Below, one piece after another: positions 16,386 through 26,112 of a stretch of DNA of 64,000 bases; positions within the stretch are counted from its first letter, which is position 1; each line of letters begins with the position of its first letter. The notes beneath the pieces were generated by a model that saw only the letters and a program-made list of their open reading frames with translations, was not told the origin of the DNA and did not search any database. Origin of the DNA: Streptomyces sp. ICC1. GTDB lineage: Bacteria; Actinomycetota; Actinomycetes; Streptomycetales; Streptomycetaceae. The translations under genes and the position numbers were made by a program. The stretch lies in contig NZ_CP030287.1 of the NCBI RefSeq assembly GCF_003287935.1, positions 8,068,869 through 8,132,868 of the forward strand, read 5' to 3'.

Positions 16386-17003
16386 TCAGGCCAGCCGCTT
16401 CTCGAACCAGTGCTCCGCATACTGCCCCGCGTTGTAGGCGGGTATCTCGCTGTATCCGTGGCGCGCATACAGCGCGCGGGCCTCCACCAGGTCCGACCGG
16501 GTGTCCAGCCGGACGCGCTCGGCGCCGAGCTCGCGGCCGGCCTCCTCCAGTGCCCGGAGGAGCGCCGCGCCGCCGCCGGTGCCGCGGGCGCGCCCGTCCA
16601 CATACACCCTGGTGAGCTCGGCGGTGGCCGGGTCGAGGAGGCGTATGCCGCCGCAGGCCAGGGCCTCGCGGCCGAGTCTGCCGACGACGAACCGGCCCGT
16701 CGGCGCCGCGAGCTCGTCGTCCGGGAAGTCCAGCAGCCCCTGGTCGATCTCGGCCTCGGTGACCGACCGCTCCCAGTACCGGCCGGCGACCTCCGCGTAG
16801 TACGCGCGGCGCAGCCGTGTGGCGTCCGCGGTGGTGAACGCCTCGGTGACGACCTCCCAGGCGCCCGTTCCCGTTCCCCCTTCCGTGCCCGTGCCCGTGC
16901 CCGTTCCCGCTTCCGTGCCCGTAGTCGTGTCCGTGTCCGTGCCCGGACTCGTGCCCGTGGTCGTCCTCGTCGTGGCGGTGGTGTTCGTCTCGTCGCTGTT
17001 CAT
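16386..17003 (-). CDS. GNAT family N-acetyltransferase with repeat-encoded N-terminus
   Basis: A 205-residue protein. Residues about 55-205 form a GNAT domain: ELTRVYVDGRARGTGGGAALL holds the acetyl-CoA loop (RGTGGG), and YARHGYSEIP is the usual C-terminal motif. The acceptor is unknown. Residues 8-48 are almost only Thr and Gly with a few Ser, Glu, Asp and Pro, encoded by a degenerate hexanucleotide repeat, so this tail may vary in length between strains. The ATG at 17003 is assumed; with such a repetitive N-terminus the real start could also be near residue 50. It converges on the MFS gene with a 4-base gap. Confidence 0.82.
   Translation of the reverse strand: MNSDETNTTATTRTTTGTSPGTDTDTTTGTEAGTGTGTGTEGGTGTGAWEVVTEAFTTADATRLRRAYYAEVAGRYWERSVTEAEIDQGLLDFPDDELAAPTGRFVVGRLGREALACGGIRLLDPATAELTRVYVDGRARGTGGGAALLRALEEAGRELGAERVRLDTRSDLVEARALYARHGYSEIPAYNAGQYAEHWFEKRLA
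16864..16962. repeat. Hexanucleotide repeat tract (GTGCCC-type)
   Basis: A degenerate 6-bp tract with units GTGCCC, GTTCCC, GTGTCC and variants encodes the Thr-Gly-rich N-terminus of the GNAT. Most units keep frame, so length change would lengthen or shorten the tail without a frameshift. Confidence 0.75.
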
Positions 17004-17110
17004 GGCGTCATTGTGGAGCGGGCCGGGGCTGCCCCGCGTTGGAATATCCACAGGCCCGGGCCGATGATAGGAAAAAGGGCAAACCGTACACATGAAGGGC
17101 GTGAACCGTC

Positions 17111-17506
17111 ATGTCGGAGCATCCTGACTGTGCCCTGATCCGCCGCGGCTACGAGGCCTTCGGCAAGGGCGACATGGAGAAGCTGAGCACGATGATGACG
17201 GCCGACGTCATCCAGCACGTCCCGGGCACGAGCCCCATCTCCGGACACCACAAGGGGCGGGAAGCCGTCTTGGACCTCTACCGCCGACTCGGCGAGGAGA
17301 CGAACGGCACCATGCGGCTCCATCTCGACAAACTGCTCGCCGACGGCCGCGGCCACGTCATGAGTTTCCACACAACGCGCGCGGACCGCGGCGACCGCGG
17401 GATCGAGATCCACGAGGGCATCTTCTTCACGATCGTCGCGGGGAAGATCAGCGACCTCGACGTCTGCATCGAGGACATCGACGAGGCCGACGCCTTCTGG
17501 AGCTGA
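17111..17506 (+). CDS. SnoaL-like / NTF2-fold protein
   Basis: A 131-residue small cone-shaped-barrel protein. Features of the SnoaL-like NTF2 group are the N-terminal helix RRGYEAFGKGDMEKLS, the strand ADVIQHVPG with a conserved-type acidic/His pocket residue, the middle GREAVLDLYRRLGEE and the final strands HEGIFFTIVAGKISDLDV. The family includes polyketide cyclases, ketosteroid isomerase-like enzymes and many proteins of unknown role. No substrate can be assigned. ATG at 17111; no strong Shine-Dalgarno. It is divergent from the GNAT and converges on the ABM-family gene across a palindromic terminator. Confidence 0.8.
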   Translation: MSEHPDCALIRRGYEAFGKGDMEKLSTMMTADVIQHVPGTSPISGHHKGREAVLDLYRRLGEETNGTMRLHLDKLLADGRGHVMSFHTTRADRGDRGIEIHEGIFFTIVAGKISDLDVCIEDIDEADAFWS

Positions 17507-17569
17507 GGGCCGAGCCGAGGGCTGAGGGCCGAGCCGAGCAGCCCGCACGTGCGGTGAGAGCCCGAAAGG

Positions 17570-17603
17570 GCAGGGGCCCGGAGCGCGCGCTCCGGGCCCC
17601 TGC
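17570..17603. terminator. 34-bp perfect palindromic terminator
   Basis: GCAGGGGCCCGGAGCGC is followed directly by its complement. It lies between the convergent SnoaL-like and ABM-family genes. Confidence 0.8.
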
Positions 17604-17608
17604 CACGC

Positions 17609-17995
17609 TCACGCCTGCTTCGGCGCCGCCTGCTGCACGACCTCGAACGACCACACCGACGAGCCCGTGGCGGCGGGCTTCGGCCGCTCCCCGCCGCCCG
17701 CCGGACCGCCCGCGCCGCCCGCCGGACCGCCCGTGCCGGCCCCCGGACCGCCCGCCGCGCCGCCGCCCTGGTGGGCCGCCTTCATGGGCCCCTCCATCCA
17801 CGCCTGGAAGTCCTCCTCGGACCGCCACCGCGTGTACACCAGGTACTGGTCGGTGCCCTCGACGGGCCGCAGCAGCTCGAACCACTCGAAGCCGTCCGAA
17901 CCCTCCACGGAGCCCGCCCGGGAGGCGAACCGCTGCTCCAGAACCTCCCGCTGTTCGGCCGGGACGGTGAGTGCGTTGATCTTCACGATGCTCAT
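17609..17995 (-). CDS. Antibiotic biosynthesis monooxygenase (ABM) family protein
   Basis: A 128-residue dimeric alpha/beta-barrel type protein. The start SIVKINALTVPAEQREVLEQRF and the segment DGFEWFELLRPVEGTDQYLV, with YTRWRSEEDFQAW, match the ABM/heme-degrading (MhuD-like) superfamily. An unusual Gly/Ala/Pro insertion of about 30 residues (GGAAGGPGAGTGGPAGG) lies before the last strand. The ATG at 17995 is preferred because AGGA lies properly upstream; another ATG exists at 18004. The role may be heme degradation or small-molecule oxidation; sequence does not decide. Confidence 0.8.
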   Translation of the reverse strand: MSIVKINALTVPAEQREVLEQRFASRAGSVEGSDGFEWFELLRPVEGTDQYLVYTRWRSEEDFQAWMEGPMKAAHQGGGAAGGPGAGTGGPAGGAGGPAGGGERPKPAATGSSVWSFEVVQQAAPKQA

Positions 17996-18129
17996 GCCCG
18001 ACATCCTAGGTATCGCGCGGGGGATATCGTCGTCCGGGTAAATGAAGCACGCGGTATGAAACGCGGTATGAAGCGCGGCAGCCAGGCGAAGTCAAGGTTG
18101 CGGTCAACAGGGCGGGAGGCCGGCGAGGC

Positions 18130-20265
18130 GTGGCTAACGCGGCGGAGCACAGTGGTGCGAACGGACATGCCGGGGTCATAGGCGGTGGCGGCGGCAGGCT
18201 TGGGGCCGCGCGCCTCATGCTGTGGGCGCTGGCGGGGTTGCTCGCCGTCAGGCAGGCCGCGGTCGTGCTGCGCGTGCCGCCCGGCGAGTGGCTCAGTGAT
18301 TTCCACCTCCCCGGCACCCCCGGCAGCCTGCCGGGCTCGCTCTACGAGAACGGCCAGTTCACCGGGACCCCCTTCGCGGGGCTGGTCCTCAAGCCGCTGC
18401 TCGGCCTCGCCGCGCCGTCCCTGGAGGTGGCCTGGACCTGCGTGACCCTGCTGTTCGTCGCCGCCGTCGGGCTCGTCGCCGCGCGCGGACTGCCCGACCC
18501 CGTGCCCCGGCGCACCGCGCTGCTGGCCGCGCCCGTGCTGGTGGCGCTGATGATGGTCTCGCTGCCCGTCCGCGAGGCCGCCTCCCCCGGCCAGACCGCC
18601 GTACTGCCCGTCCTGCTGGTCCTGCTGGCCGTCTTCCGGGTCCCGGCCGAACGCCCCTCCGGCTTCCTGATCGGCCTCGCCGCGGCGCTCCAGCCCGCGC
18701 TGCTGCTCTTCGCCCCGCTGCTGTGGCTCACCGGCCGCAGGCCCACCGCGCGCGCCGCCGCCGCGACCTTCGCCGGCGCCACCGCCCTGTCCTGGGCGGC
18801 CCTGCCGCGCGACTCGTGGACGTACTGGGTCCAGCACCTGGCCGGCACCGGCCTCGGCGGCGCCCCCGACAGCCTCGCCAACCAGTCCGTGCACGGCGCG
18901 CTGCTGCGCCTGGGCCTGTCCGGCCCCGGCGAGATCCTGCTCTACCTCGCGCTCGCGGCGGCCATCGCCTGGATCGGCCTGCGCCGCGCCGCCCGCTACG
19001 CCCGCGACGGACAACTGCTGCTCGCCGTCGCCGTCACCGGCTGCGTGGCCGTCGCCGTGTCCCCGGCCGGCTGGCGCCACCAGCTGCTGTGGGTGCTGCT
19101 CGCGGTCGCCGGCAAGGTCGGCAAACGGGCCGCCGACCGGCCGGTGTGGCCGGTCGCCGTGGTCCTGGCCATGACCCTGCCGAGCTCCGTCCTGCTGCCC
19201 AACCTGGTCGCGCTGGCTCCCGTACGGGACAACGTGCTGCTGCTCGCGGCCCTGGCCGCGGCCTGCGCGGTGCCGTTCCTGCCGCGCTCCTCGCCGTACT
19301 GGCGCGAGCCGGTCGCGACGGCCTACGGGCGGCCCGCGCCCGCGCGCTGGGCCCGGGTGCCGCTGCTGCCGTTCTGGCGGCGCGTGCTGTCGCGTCCCAA
19401 CCTGCTGCTGGAACTGCTGCTGATACGGGTCGGCTACTCGCTCTACTCGCACATCCGGGCCGCCGCGCCCACCAGCCGCACCCTCGCCGAGGGCAACGGC
19501 AGCCAGATCCTCGGCATCGAGAAGGCGCTCGGCATCGACATCGAGCACGCCGTGAACCACGCGGTGGTGAACACGCCCTGGCTGGAGGCGTTCTTCAACT
19601 TCTACTACACCTCCTTCCACTTCGTGGTCCCGCTGACCATCCTGGCCGTCCTGTACTGGCGCCGCCCCAAGGACTACCGCTGGGCCCGCGCCTCCCTGGG
19701 CCTGGCCACCGTCCTGGCCCTCATAGGCTTCTGGCTGTATCCGCTCGCACCGCCGCGCCTGATGCCCGGGCTGGGCTTCATCGACACCGTGCACGGGGCG
19801 CAGGACCTGGCGAACCCGAGCTACGGGGCGATGACCGCGATCTCCAACCAGTACGCGGCGATGCCCTCGCTGCACTTCGGCTGGTCGCTGTGGTGCGGGG
19901 TCGTGATCGTGATGCTCGCGCCGAAGGGCTGGCAGAAGCTGCTGGGGGCGCTGCATCCGGCCATCACGGTGTGCGCGATCGTCGCCACCGCCAACCACTG
20001 GGTGCTCGACGCGGTCGGCGGCGCGGTGGTGGTCGGGGCCGGGTTCGGGCTCGTGTACGTGCTTTCGGGGCCCCGGGGGGCGGCTGTGTCGGCCGGGGTG
20101 GCCGTGCCGAGGCCGCGGCAGCGGCAGCCGGAGCGGGTCGGAGCGGGGTCGACTTCGGGGTCGACATCGGGGTCAGGGTCAGGGTCAGGGTGGGGGGACC
20201 GTACGCGCCTGCGGAGAACGAGTACGACTACGTCGTCGTCGGCGGCGGCACCGCCGGCTCGGTGA
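18130..20265 (+). CDS. Bifunctional membrane protein: GT87-like mannosyltransferase domain plus PAP2 domain
   Basis: A 711-residue polytopic protein. Residues about 30-390 hold roughly ten hydrophobic spans of a GT87/DUF2029-type polyprenyl-phosphomannose-dependent transferase. Residues about 420-640 form a PAP2-type domain with SLHFGWSLWCG (conserved Ser-His) and NHWVLDAVGG (catalytic His and Asp), as in inositol phosphoceramide synthase-like proteins. Such fusions occur in Streptomyces and are expected to act in glycolipid or polyprenyl-phosphate metabolism at the membrane. The C-terminal 60 residues ([15 protein letters not shown] and beyond) are low-complexity, and the last 76 bases overlap the next gene. 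GTG at 18130. Confidence 0.82.
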   Translation: MANAAEHSGANGHAGVIGGGGGRLGAARLMLWALAGLLAVRQAAVVLRVPPGEWLSDFHLPGTPGSLPGSLYENGQFTGTPFAGLVLKPLLGLAAPSLEVAWTCVTLLFVAAVGLVAARGLPDPVPRRTALLAAPVLVALMMVSLPVREAASPGQTAVLPVLLVLLAVFRVPAERPSGFLIGLAAALQPALLLFAPLLWLTGRRPTARAAAATFAGATALSWAALPRDSWTYWVQHLAGTGLGGAPDSLANQSVHGALLRLGLSGPGEILLYLALAAAIAWIGLRRAARYARDGQLLLAVAVTGCVAVAVSPAGWRHQLLWVLLAVAGKVGKRAADRPVWPVAVVLAMTLPSSVLLPNLVALAPVRDNVLLLAALAAACAVPFLPRSSPYWREPVATAYGRPAPARWARVPLLPFWRRVLSRPNLLLELLLIRVGYSLYSHIRAAAPTSRTLAEGNGSQILGIEKALGIDIEHAVNHAVVNTPWLEAFFNFYYTSFHFVVPLTILAVLYWRRPKDYRWARASLGLATVLALIGFWLYPLAPPRLMPGLGFIDTVHGAQDLANPSYGAMTAISNQYAAMPSLHFGWSLWCGVVIVMLAPKGWQKLLGALHPAITVCAIVATANHWVLDAVGGAVVVGAGFGLVYVLSGPRGAAVSAGVAVPRPRQRQPERVGAGSTSGSTSGSGSGSGWGDRTRLRRTSTTTSSSAAAPPAR

Positions 20266-21740
20266 TCGCCTCCCGCCTGACCGAGGACCCGGACGTCACC
20301 GTCGCCGTCATCGAGGGCGGCCCCAGCGACGTGGACCGCCCCGAGGTGCTCACCCTGCGCCGCTGGATGGGCCTGCTCGGCGGCGAGCTCGACTACGACT
20401 ACCCCACCACCGAGCAGCCCCGCGGCAACTCGCACATCCGCCACAGCCGCGCCCGCGTCCTCGGCGGCTGCTCCTCGCACAACACCCTGATCGCCTTCAA
20501 GCCGCTCCCGTCCGACTGGGACGAGTGGGAGCGGGCGGGCGCCGAGGGCTGGGACGCGGCCGCGATGGACCCGTACTTCGACAAGCTCCTCAACAACATC
20601 GTCCCGGTGGCCGAGAAGGACCGCAACGCCATCGCGCGCGACTTCGTCGACTCGGCGCAGACCGCCCTGGGCGTCCCGTGCGTCGAGGGCTTCAACCGGA
20701 AGCCCTTCCACGAGGGCGTCGGCTTCTTCGACCTCGCCTACCACCCCGAGGACAACAAGCGCTCCTCCGCGTCGGTGGCCTACCTCCACCCCGTCATGGA
20801 CGAACGCCCCAACCTCCACATCCTCCTGGAGACCTGGGCCGACCGCCTGGAACTCGACGGCACCCGCGCGCGCGGCGTCCACGTACGGGCCGCGGACGGT
20901 ACGCGGTCCCTGGTCACGGCTCGCCGCGAGGTGCTGGTGTGCGCCGGCGCCGTGGACACCCCGCGGCTGCTGCTGCACTCGGGCATCGGCCCGCGCGCTG
21001 ACCTGGAAGCCCTCGGCATCCCGCCGGTGCACGACCTGCCCGGAGTCGGGGAGAACCTGCTCGACCACCCCGAGTCGGTGATCGTCTGGGAGACCGACGG
21101 CCCGATACCCGAGAACTCCGCGATGGACAGCGACGCGGGACTGTTCGTCCGCCGCGACCCCGACTCCGCCGGGCCCGACCTGATGTTCCACTTCTACCAG
21201 GTCCCCTTCACCGACAACCCCGAGCGCATCGGCTACGAACGCCCCGCGCACGGCGTGTCGTTGACCCCCAACATCCCCAAGCCCCGCAGTCGCGGCCGCC
21301 TCTACCTGACCAGCGCTGACCCCGAGGTCAAACCGGCCCTGGACTTCCGCTACTTCACGGACGAGGACGACTACGACGGCCGGACCCTGGTCGACGGCAT
21401 CAAGCTCGCCCGGAAGATCGCCGCGACCGAGCCGCTCGCGGGCTGGCTGGGGCGCGAGGTCTGCCCCGGCCCGGAGATCACCGGAGACGAGGAGCTGAGC
21501 GCCTACGCCCGCGCCGTCGCGCACACCGTCTACCACCCGGCCGGCACCTGCCGGATGGGCGCCGCAGACGACCCCGGTGCCGTCGTGGGCCCGGACCTGA
21601 AGATCCGCGGGCTCGAAGGCATCCGCATCGCGGACGCCTCCGTCTTCCCGACGATGCCCGCGGTCAACCCGATGATCGGAGTGCTCATGGTCGGCGAGAA
21701 GGCAGCCGAACTGATCGCCCGGGACGGTGGTACCCGATGA
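20190..21740 (+). CDS. GMC-family choline oxidase/dehydrogenase-like flavoprotein
   Basis: A 516-residue GMC oxidoreductase. The FAD motif [11 protein letters not shown] starts near residue 16. GGCSSHN holds the His that carries covalent FAD in Arthrobacter choline oxidase. The active-site Glu is in [10 protein letters not shown], the catalytic His in [10 protein letters not shown] and the Asn in AVNPMIGV. The overall pattern follows choline oxidase closely, so oxidation of choline to glycine betaine is the best call; the electron acceptor is undetermined. It overlaps the betaine-type ABC ATPase start by 4 bases (ATGA), which supports this role. GTG at 20190 is the first plausible start and lies in a GGGTCA repeat. 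Confidence 0.85.
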   Translation: MGGPYAPAENEYDYVVVGGGTAGSVIASRLTEDPDVTVAVIEGGPSDVDRPEVLTLRRWMGLLGGELDYDYPTTEQPRGNSHIRHSRARVLGGCSSHNTLIAFKPLPSDWDEWERAGAEGWDAAAMDPYFDKLLNNIVPVAEKDRNAIARDFVDSAQTALGVPCVEGFNRKPFHEGVGFFDLAYHPEDNKRSSASVAYLHPVMDERPNLHILLETWADRLELDGTRARGVHVRAADGTRSLVTARREVLVCAGAVDTPRLLLHSGIGPRADLEALGIPPVHDLPGVGENLLDHPESVIVWETDGPIPENSAMDSDAGLFVRRDPDSAGPDLMFHFYQVPFTDNPERIGYERPAHGVSLTPNIPKPRSRGRLYLTSADPEVKPALDFRYFTDEDDYDGRTLVDGIKLARKIAATEPLAGWLGREVCPGPEITGDEELSAYARAVAHTVYHPAGTCRMGAADDPGAVVGPDLKIRGLEGIRIADASVFPTMPAVNPMIGVLMVGEKAAELIARDGGTR

Positions 21741-22888
21741 ACGCCAACGCCAACGCCAACGCCAACGCCACCGCGCCCGTCGGCCCGACCACCGCGGCCG
21801 ACCCCACCACCCCGGCCGACCCCGTCGACTCCGCCGCGCCCCCGGTCTTCGCCGTGGACGGCCTGTGGAAGGTCTTCGGCCCGGACAAGGCGGCCGCGCA
21901 GGTCCCCGGCTCCGCCGACGCCGAGCTCTCCGCCGCCGAACTGCGCGAGCGCACCGGCTGCACCGCCGCCGTCCGCGACGTCACCTTCGACGTCCGCAAG
22001 GGCGAGGTCTTCGTCGTGATGGGCCTGTCCGGATCCGGCAAGTCCACCCTCGTGCGCTGCCTCACCCGGCTGATCGAGCCCACCGCGGGCCGCCTCTCCA
22101 TCGACGGCGAGGACGTCCTCGCCATGGACGCCACCCGGCTGCGCGCCCTGCGCCGCCACCGCGCCGCCATGGTCTTCCAGCACTTCGGCCTGCTCCCGCA
22201 CCGCACCGTCCTCGACAACGTGGCGTACGGACTGGAGATCCAGGGCGTCGGACGCGGCGACCGCCGCCGCAAGGCCGCCGAGCTCGTCGCCAAGGTCGGC
22301 CTCGAAGGGCTGGAGGACCGGCGCCCCGGCCAGCTCTCGGGCGGCCAGCAGCAGCGCGTCGGCCTGGCCCGCGCCCTCGCCGCCGACCCCGAAGTCCTGC
22401 TGTTCGACGAGCCGTTCAGCGCCCTCGACCCCCTCATCCGCCGCGAGATGCAGGAGGAGGTCGCCCGGCTCCACCACGAGGAGGGCCGCACCATGGTCTT
22501 CATCACCCACGACCTCGCCGAGGCCCTGCGCCTCGGCGACCGGATCGCGCTGATGCGCGACGGCCGCATCGTGCAGCTCGGCACGCCCGAGGAGATCGTC
22601 GGCTCGCCCGCCGACGACTACGTACGGGACTTCGTCCGCGGCGTCCCCCGCGAACGGGTGCTCACCGTCCGCACCGCGATGCGCCCGGCCGCCGCCGGCG
22701 AGGCCGGGCAGGGACCCGCGCTGAACCCCGCCACCACCGTGGCCGAAGCCATCCAGGCCGTCGTCCGCAGCGGTGGTCCGGCCCGTGTGGTCGACCGCGG
22801 CCGCTGCCTGGGCGTCGTGGACGACGCGGGGCTGCTCGCCGTCGTGGCCGGGCTCCCGGCCGCCACCGGACGGGGGGTGGCGGCGTGA
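21737..22888 (+). CDS. Glycine betaine/choline ABC transporter ATPase (OpuAA/ProV type)
   Basis: A 383-residue ATPase with Walker [10 protein letters not shown], signature [12 protein letters not shown], Walker [15 protein letters not shown], and the ProV-type N-terminal helix ([10 protein letters not shown]) and loop. The C-terminal ~110 residues resemble a degenerate CBS region that in OpuA senses ionic strength; only about one CBS repeat is visible. The N-terminus is [12 protein letters not shown], encoded by a perfect AACGCC hexamer repeat. It follows the GMC gene with ATGA overlap and precedes the permease, forming one operon. Confidence 0.9.
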   Translation: MNANANANANATAPVGPTTAADPTTPADPVDSAAPPVFAVDGLWKVFGPDKAAAQVPGSADAELSAAELRERTGCTAAVRDVTFDVRKGEVFVVMGLSGSGKSTLVRCLTRLIEPTAGRLSIDGEDVLAMDATRLRALRRHRAAMVFQHFGLLPHRTVLDNVAYGLEIQGVGRGDRRRKAAELVAKVGLEGLEDRRPGQLSGGQQQRVGLARALAADPEVLLFDEPFSALDPLIRREMQEEVARLHHEEGRTMVFITHDLAEALRLGDRIALMRDGRIVQLGTPEEIVGSPADDYVRDFVRGVPRERVLTVRTAMRPAAAGEAGQGPALNPATTVAEAIQAVVRSGGPARVVDRGRCLGVVDDAGLLAVVAGLPAATGRGVAA

Positions 22889-22940
22889 CCTGCCCCGCCC
22901 GTCCCGCGCCCCCCGTCCCCGACGCCCGGAGGTGGCGCGC

Positions 22941-25082
22941 ATGACCGCGGCCTCTACCCCGATCCCGACCCCCACCCCGAGCCCCACCCAAGATTCGACC
23001 CGGGAATCGAGCCCGAGCCGCGCCCCGTCCGACGCGCACGCCCCGTCCGACAGCCGCGCCGCCGCCCCTTCGGACGACCCGCAGTCCTCCGAACGGCCCG
23101 CCGGCCGGCACCCCTCCCGCACCGCGCCCGCTTCCCAGGACCGCCCCCGCAGACCGCTGGCCGCCCTCGCCGCGCGCCGCGGAGCGCTCCTCCCGCTGGG
23201 CATCGCCGTGGTCCTGCTGATCCCGCTCGCCGTGGCCTTCCCGGGCGCCGGCAGCTGGCCCGCGGCCCTGGCCGTCGACCTGTCCGGGCCGCTCGGCCGC
23301 GCCGGCGACTGGATCATCGAGCACCGCGACAGCCACCCGCTGTTCCTCTACTTCTTCGGCCACCTCAGCAACGCCATCGTGGTGTCCGTCCGCGTCGTGT
23401 ACGTGCTTCTCCTCGCCGCCGGCTGGACCGGGGTCACCGCCCTGACCGCCCTCGTCGCCTGGCGCCTCGCCGGCATCCGGCTCGCCCTGACCTGCGCCGC
23501 AGCCTTCGCCGCCTGCGGGCTGCTCGGCATGTGGGTGCCGACCATGCAGACCCTCGCGCTGATGGTCGTGGCCGTCGCCGCCTCCGTCGTACTCGGCGCC
23601 CTGCTCGGCCTCGCCTCGGGGCTCTCCCCGCGCGCCGACCGAGCCCTGCGCCCCGTACTCGACACCATGCAGATCCTCCCCGCCTTCGCGTACCTGCTCC
23701 CGATGGTGCTGGTCTTCGGCATCGGCGTGCCCGCCGCCGTCCTCGCCACCGTCGTCTACGCCGCCCCGCCCATGGCCCGCCTCACCGCCCTCGGCCTGCG
23801 CGACGCCGACCCGGGCGTCATGGAAGCCGCCGCCTCGCTCGGTGCCACCGGACGCCAACGCCTGCTCACCGCCCGGCTCCCGCTCGCGCGCCGACAGATC
23901 CTGCTCGGCGTCAACCAGGCCATCATGACCGGCCTGTCCATGGCCGTCATCGCCTCCGTGATCGGCGCCGGCGGCCTCGGAGACCGCGTCTACCAGGCCC
24001 TCGCCTCCGTGGACGTCGGCGCCGCCCTGGCCGCCGGCATCCCGATCGTGCTGCTCGCCGTGGTCATGGACCGCACGGTCGACGCTGCCGGCCGCCGCAT
24101 CGGCGCCGCCCCCGTACCCGGAGGTGAACAGCACCTGCTGCGGCGGGTGTTCGCCGGCTGGTACGGCCGCCTGCTCACCCTCCTCGCGGCCGTCGCCGTC
24201 GCCGTCGCCGGCCGCATCGCCGGCAGCTCCCTGTGGCCCGAGGCCTGGACCGTCCCCCTGGCCGGGCCGGTCAACTCGGCCGTCGCCTGGATGACGGACC
24301 ACCTCTACTCCGGCGTACCCCTCGTCGGCGGCACCGCCGACTGGGCCGCCCGTTTCACCGGCTGGATCCTCGACCCGCTGCGCGGCGCACTCCAGGCCGC
24401 CCCCTGGTGGCTGCTCCTGCTCCTCGCCTGCGCGCTCGCCCTCCTCGCGGGCACCTGGCGCACCGCGCTCACCGCCGTCCTCGCCCTGGGCGCCATCGGA
24501 GTGCTCGGCGTGTGGGAAACCTCCCTGGACACGCTCTCCCAGGTCCTGGCCGCCGTCGCGGTCACCCTCGTCCTCGGCTTCGCGATCGCCGTGGGAGCCG
24601 CCCGCAGCGCCCGGGCCGAGCGGCTGCTGCGGCCCGTCCTCGACGTGTGCCAGACCCTGCCGCAGTTCGTCTACCTCATCCCCGTGGTCGCGCTGTTCGG
24701 CGTCGGCCGCGCACCGGCCGCCGCGGCCGCCGTGGTGTACGCGCTCCCGGCCGTCGTCCGGATCACCGTCCAGGGCCTGCGCGAGGTGGACCCGGCCGTC
24801 GTGGAATCCGCCCGCTCACTCGGCGCCACCCGCACGCAGCTCCTGCGGCAGGTCCAACTCCCGCTGGCCCGGCCCGCGTTGCTGCTCGCCGTCAACCAGG
24901 CCGTAGTGCTGGTCCTCGCCGTCGTCATCATCGGCGGCCTGGTCGGCGGCGGAGCGCTCGGCTACGACGTCGTCCTCGGCCTCGCGCAGGGCGACCTGGC
25001 CACCGGCCTGGTGGCCGGCGCCGCGATCGTCTGCCTCGGCCTGCTCCTCGACCGCCTCACCCAGCCCGCGAAGGAGGCCTGA
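22941..25082 (+). CDS. Glycine betaine/choline ABC permease, two fused permease domains
   Basis: A 713-residue permease, about twice the usual OpuAB length. Residues 1-75 are Pro/Ser-rich. Two BPD_transp_1 units follow: unit 1 near residues 190-385, with the EAA-type loop EAAASLGATGRQRLLTARLP, and unit 2 near residues 530-710, with the loop ESARSLGATRTQLLRQVQLP. Both loops keep Gly-Ala, so both should contact the ATPase, and one polypeptide could form the whole channel. GGAGG lies 8 bases before the ATG at 22941. Start of the substrate-binding protein follows the stop by one base. Confidence 0.9.
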   Translation: MTAASTPIPTPTPSPTQDSTRESSPSRAPSDAHAPSDSRAAAPSDDPQSSERPAGRHPSRTAPASQDRPRRPLAALAARRGALLPLGIAVVLLIPLAVAFPGAGSWPAALAVDLSGPLGRAGDWIIEHRDSHPLFLYFFGHLSNAIVVSVRVVYVLLLAAGWTGVTALTALVAWRLAGIRLALTCAAAFAACGLLGMWVPTMQTLALMVVAVAASVVLGALLGLASGLSPRADRALRPVLDTMQILPAFAYLLPMVLVFGIGVPAAVLATVVYAAPPMARLTALGLRDADPGVMEAAASLGATGRQRLLTARLPLARRQILLGVNQAIMTGLSMAVIASVIGAGGLGDRVYQALASVDVGAALAAGIPIVLLAVVMDRTVDAAGRRIGAAPVPGGEQHLLRRVFAGWYGRLLTLLAAVAVAVAGRIAGSSLWPEAWTVPLAGPVNSAVAWMTDHLYSGVPLVGGTADWAARFTGWILDPLRGALQAAPWWLLLLLACALALLAGTWRTALTAVLALGAIGVLGVWETSLDTLSQVLAAVAVTLVLGFAIAVGAARSARAERLLRPVLDVCQTLPQFVYLIPVVALFGVGRAPAAAAAVVYALPAVVRITVQGLREVDPAVVESARSLGATRTQLLRQVQLPLARPALLLAVNQAVVLVLAVVIIGGLVGGGALGYDVVLGLAQGDLATGLVAGAAIVCLGLLLDRLTQPAKEA

Positions 25083-25083
25083 C

Positions 25084-26070
25084 ATGCGCGACGCACACCC
25101 CCGGCGCACCCCGCGCCACCGCCGCGGCGCGGCCGTACTGGCCGCCGCGACCGGACTCGCCGTCCTCACCGGCTGCGGGGCCGCCGACATGACCCGCCAG
25201 TCCTCCCCGTACGCCGCCGCCCAGGGCGCCAAGACCGTCACCCTCTCCGTGCAGTCGTGGGTCGGCGCCCAGGCGAACACCGCCGTCGCCTCCTACCTCC
25301 TCGAACACGAGCTGGGCTACCGGGTGGACACCGTCCAGGTCGACGAGGTCCCCGCCTGGGACGCCCTCAGCCAGGGCCGCGTCGACGCGATCCTGGAGGA
25401 CTGGGGACACCCCGAGCAGGAGGAGCGGTACGTCGCGGGCAAGAAGACCATCACCCCCGGCGGGGACCTGGGAGTGACGGGCCACATCGGCTGGTTCGTC
25501 CCCACGTACTTCGCCGAGGCCCATCCGGACGTCACCGACTGGAAGAACCTCGACAAGTACGCCGACCAGCTGCGCACCCCCGAAAGCCGCGGCAAGGGCC
25601 AGCTGCTGGACGGCTCCCCGTCCTACATCACGAACGACAAGGCGCTGGTGGAGAACCTGGGCCTGGACTTCGAAGTGGTCTTCGCCGGCTCCGAGGCCGC
25701 CCAGATCACCCAGATCAAGCAGTTCGCCAAGGAGCAGAAGCCCTTCCTGACGTACTGGTACGAGCCGCAGTGGCTCTTCGAGCGGGTCCCGATGACCGAG
25801 GTGAAGCTCCCCGAGTACACCGAGGGCTGCGCGGACGATCCCCAGAAGGTGGCCTGCGCCTACCCGAACACCCCGCTCCAGAAGTACCTCAACACGCGCT
25901 TCGCGGAGTCGGGCGGGAAGGCGGCCGGCTTCCTGAAGAAGTTCCACTGGACCAAGGAGCAGCAGAACGAGGTGTCCCTGATGATCGCTGAGGAGAAGCT
26001 GCCGCCGCAGCAGGCGGCGAAGCGGTGGGTCGAGCGCAACGAGAACGTGTGGAAGCCCTGGGTGGAGTGA
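25084..26070 (+). CDS. Glycine betaine/choline-binding lipoprotein (OpuAC type)
   Basis: A 328-residue lipoprotein with lipobox VLTGC (Cys near residue 32). The body belongs to the OpuAC/ProX group: SVQSWVGAQANTAVASYLL at the start of domain 1, EDWGHPEQEE, GHIGWFVPTYF and TYWYEPQWLF, with Trp and Tyr residues placed for cation-pi binding of a quaternary ammonium ligand. It delivers choline or betaine to the duplicated permease encoded directly upstream. With the choline oxidase it forms an uptake-and-oxidation unit for osmoprotection. ATG at 25084. Confidence 0.92.
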   Translation: MRDAHPRRTPRHRRGAAVLAAATGLAVLTGCGAADMTRQSSPYAAAQGAKTVTLSVQSWVGAQANTAVASYLLEHELGYRVDTVQVDEVPAWDALSQGRVDAILEDWGHPEQEERYVAGKKTITPGGDLGVTGHIGWFVPTYFAEAHPDVTDWKNLDKYADQLRTPESRGKGQLLDGSPSYITNDKALVENLGLDFEVVFAGSEAAQITQIKQFAKEQKPFLTYWYEPQWLFERVPMTEVKLPEYTEGCADDPQKVACAYPNTPLQKYLNTRFAESGGKAAGFLKKFHWTKEQQNEVSLMIAEEKLPPQQAAKRWVERNENVWKPWVE

Positions 26071-26094
26071 CGGGGTGACGGAGTGACGGAGTGA

Positions 26095-26112
26095 CGTAGC
26101 GCCGACGCTACG
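26095..26112. terminator. Short hairpin between opuAC-like and tetR genes
   Basis: CGTAGCG and CGCTACG form a 7-bp stem around CCGA between convergent genes. It overlaps the stop codon of the TetR gene. GGAGTGAC direct repeats lie just before it. Confidence 0.4.
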
